Assembly (NCBI GenBank): GCA_002731985.1
Contig: PCCT01000047.1
Location: 4,341-13,152 of the forward strand
Length of the DNA stretch: 8,812 bases
Direction: 5' to 3'
From: Nitrospinota bacterium
GTDB taxonomy: Bacteria; Nitrospinota; Nitrospinia; Nitrospinales; VA-1
The notes beneath the pieces are model-generated. The model did not search any database, was not told the origin of the DNA, and was given only the letters and a program-made list of their open reading frames with translations. Positions 7,012 through 8,812 of the stretch are shown here, one piece after another (positions within the stretch are counted from its first letter, which is position 1; every line of letters starts with the position of its first letter). Made by a program: the position numbers and the translations under genes.

Positions 7012-7072
7012 GTTTTAATTTCATGATACGGTTACTGAATAACCTAAAACATATTAGATGTGGGGAGTTATA
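7012..7072 (+). promoter_or_regulatory. intercistronic gap with short hairpin and the ribosome-binding site that decides the next start
   Basis: GGTTA (7030-7034) and TAACC (7040-7044) form a perfect 5-bp stem with a 5-base loop. No T-run follows, so it does not look like a terminator. GGGGAG at 7062-7067 lies five bases before ATG 7073. The in-frame ATG at 7058 precedes this site and has no Shine-Dalgarno, so 7073 is the better start. Confidence 0.45.
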
Positions 7073-8788
7073 ATGATCACTAAAATCAAAACCAGTAAGA
7101 AGCTGATACTTCTTCTTACCCTCATGGTTTCGTTTTCACTGGCTGGAACAGCATTGGCTGGTATTCCAGATCCGGTAAAGCAAGACCTGTTGGAGAAGGG
7201 AAAGAAGGTATATTTCAAGCGTTGTGTCTGGTGCCACGGTGTTGAAGGTGCTGGAGATGGCCCTGCGGCGGAGCGTTTATTCACCAAGCCCAGGAATTTT
7301 CTCGCAGGAACCTTCAAAATTCGTGTCACAGACTCTGGTCAGTTGCCAACGGATGCGGACCTTGTGAAGACCGTTAAAAACGGGCTCCCTGGTTCGGCTA
7401 TGCCGGCGTGGGGTGAGTTTTTAAAGGAAGATGAAATTCTGGCTGTTGTCCAATTTGTCAAATCCCTCGTTGAGGATCGTGATTTTAATGATGTTGAGGA
7501 TGAGGAAGTTGACACCATGGAATTCGGCTCGAACCCATGGGGAACAACAGCTCCGTACCATCTGGGGATTCCTCAGGAAGCTATTGATGCAGGTAAGGAA
7601 ATTTTCATTAAGAACAAGTGTTTTGAGTGTCATGGCGGTGAAGGCCGTGGTGATGGTAACCCGACAATGAAAGATGACTGGGGATTCCCGATTGTTGCGG
7701 CCGACTGGCAACAGTGCTGGAACTGGCGGGGATCTCGACGAAATCACTTTGATCCGTTCAACGTGGTTCGCACAGTATCAACCGGACTGAACGGTACACC
7801 AATGCCGAACTTTCGGGAGAAAATCACTGTCGAAGATCGCTGGAAGCTGGCGGCTTTCGTCAATTCCCTGTGTCCGCGTAAAAAGATGGATAAACTGACC
7901 AGTAAGCCGATTCCTGACTTCTTGATCAGTTCTGTGTATACAGAAGGCGATATTGCTGAAAAGATTGACGACCCTATGTGGCAATCCAGTGATAACGATC
8001 CTAAAATTGTTCCACGTAGTGAAGAAGATGCCATGAAGCCGAGGATCAATTATATTGCCCTCGCTGGTCAAATCACACGTGGTAACCGTAACTTTAAGCC
8101 GAAGGTTGATAACCTTTATGTTTCTTCTCGTTGGAACAAGGATAAAGGTATCTACTACTTGGTAGAATACCACAGCCGTTTTCTCTCCAGCGATCCAGAG
8201 TTTCCTGATGCAGTCGCTATACAATGGCCGGCTAAGCTTCAGGACCTGTTCGGCGCTGAGAAGCCGTACTTTATCATGGGTGACTCCAAGAAGCCGGTTG
8301 ATATTTGGAAGGCTTCTTTTATGGCTAAGGACTACGTCTCAACCAACGCTCCCAAAGAAGCTGGTTACCAATTAGACGTAACGGTTGAAGAGAGCAACGG
8401 TCTTGGGTTTGATGCACTAACTGTTAAAGATTCTGAGCCGAACGTTAAAGTTGTTGATTCGATCTTCCATCAGGGTCGCGTCAAGATCCTGTTCCATCGC
8501 TCTTTGACCACCGATGGCGACATGGATATTCAGATTCCTGCTGAAAAGTTCATCCCGATCGCATTTTTCCAATGGTCGGGTGATGATAAAGAGAAAGACG
8601 AGCATATGGCTATCTCCACTTGGTACTACACCATTCTGGAGCCGCCACTGCCAGATTCTCTTTACTACATGCCTCCGATCATGGCAGTTGTATTTGTCGG
8701 ATTGCAGGGATGGCTTGTTTGGATGACCAAGCGTACTCGCAAGATGTATGCTGATGGTAAAGTAAAAAGAGATGAACGTCCCTTCTAG
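7073..8788 (+). CDS. dihaem cytochrome c fused to an ethylbenzene-dehydrogenase/NxrC-like haem-b domain, membrane-anchored
   Basis: Numbered from ATG 7073, the protein has 571 residues. A signal peptide (1-29, ending TALA) is followed by two cytochrome c domains. The first has CVWCH at 51-55 with likely ligand Met110 in SAMPAW. The second has CFECH at 183-187 with likely ligand Met244 in TPMPNF. Residues of about 285-520 resemble the EB_dh domain, the haem-b-binding gamma subunit of type II DMSO-reductase-family enzymes (ethylbenzene dehydrogenase, chlorate and selenate reductase, nitrite oxidoreductase NxrC). The match is at AIQWP (382-386), the IMGD...VDIW segment (401-411) and the late STWYY (515-519). 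Met402 is a candidate axial ligand; I cannot place the Lys ligand. A single helix (about 530-549) and a basic cytoplasmic tail close the protein. It would link a periplasmic molybdoenzyme to the membrane cytochromes encoded just upstream. No alpha or beta subunit is in the window. Starting at ATG 7058 would add five residues. Confidence 0.85.
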   Translation: MITKIKTSKKLILLLTLMVSFSLAGTALAGIPDPVKQDLLEKGKKVYFKRCVWCHGVEGAGDGPAAERLFTKPRNFLAGTFKIRVTDSGQLPTDADLVKTVKNGLPGSAMPAWGEFLKEDEILAVVQFVKSLVEDRDFNDVEDEEVDTMEFGSNPWGTTAPYHLGIPQEAIDAGKEIFIKNKCFECHGGEGRGDGNPTMKDDWGFPIVAADWQQCWNWRGSRRNHFDPFNVVRTVSTGLNGTPMPNFREKITVEDRWKLAAFVNSLCPRKKMDKLTSKPIPDFLISSVYTEGDIAEKIDDPMWQSSDNDPKIVPRSEEDAMKPRINYIALAGQITRGNRNFKPKVDNLYVSSRWNKDKGIYYLVEYHSRFLSSDPEFPDAVAIQWPAKLQDLFGAEKPYFIMGDSKKPVDIWKASFMAKDYVSTNAPKEAGYQLDVTVEESNGLGFDALTVKDSEPNVKVVDSIFHQGRVKILFHRSLTTDGDMDIQIPAEKFIPIAFFQWSGDDKEKDEHMAISTWYYTILEPPLPDSLYYMPPIMAVVFVGLQGWLVWMTKRTRKMYADGKVKRDERPF

Positions 8789-8812
8789 GGAAAGTTTATT
8801 TCCTGAAAGTTG

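Noticed and set aside
8787..8804. Hairpin after the last stop codon as operon terminator
   Set aside because: GGAAA/TTTCC gives only a 5-bp AT-containing stem and no T-run follows before the window ends. The operon may continue.

Overview
This window carries six genes, all on the plus strand, in two blocks. The gene content suggests a bacterium with a c-type-cytochrome-rich respiratory chain. The best match to what I know is a chemolithoautotroph of the Nitrospinota or Nitrospirota, such as a nitrite oxidiser. That placement rests on a cytochrome bd-like oxidase subunit without a recognisable quinol loop, encoded beside membrane-bound c-type cytochromes and a DMSO-reductase-type gamma-subunit-like protein. 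No marker gene in the window settles the taxonomy.

Block 1 (1-2188) is housekeeping. It holds a small DUF2064/TIGR04282-type nucleotidyl/glycosyl transferase (94-777) and hisD, histidinol dehydrogenase (890-2188). Between them lies a diverged copy of the last 84 bases of the transferase gene. In the first 14 codons of this copy every difference is synonymous, so it looks like a remnant of a coding 3' end rather than a freshly duplicated spacer.

A gene-free stretch of about 400 bases (2189-2591) separates the blocks. It has a good sigma70-type promoter (TTGACA, 17 bases, TTAAAT), a 9-bp stem-loop just downstream, and a leader of roughly 320 bases. The respiratory block therefore appears to have its own promoter.

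Block 2 (2592-8788) looks like a four-gene respiratory operon. (i) A CydA-related polytopic membrane protein with a signal peptide, an acidic pentapeptide-repeat segment and no obvious quinol (Q) loop. (ii) A protein with four membrane helices and two cytochrome c domains (two CxxCH). (iii) A protein with five membrane helices and one cytochrome c domain. (iv) A secreted protein with two cytochrome c domains, an ethylbenzene-dehydrogenase/NxrC-like haem-b domain and one C-terminal membrane anchor. Each has its own Shine-Dalgarno sequence and the spacing is short. My inference is that the products form a membrane complex or chain. Electrons from a periplasmic molybdoenzyme (nitrite oxidoreductase would be the obvious candidate) or from soluble cytochrome c would pass through five c-type haems to the bd-like oxidase. 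No CydB, molybdopterin alpha subunit, Fe-S beta subunit, Rieske protein or heme-copper oxidase subunit is encoded here, so substrate and direction of electron flow remain open.

I see no RNA genes, insertion sequences, CRISPR arrays or convincing intrinsic terminators.
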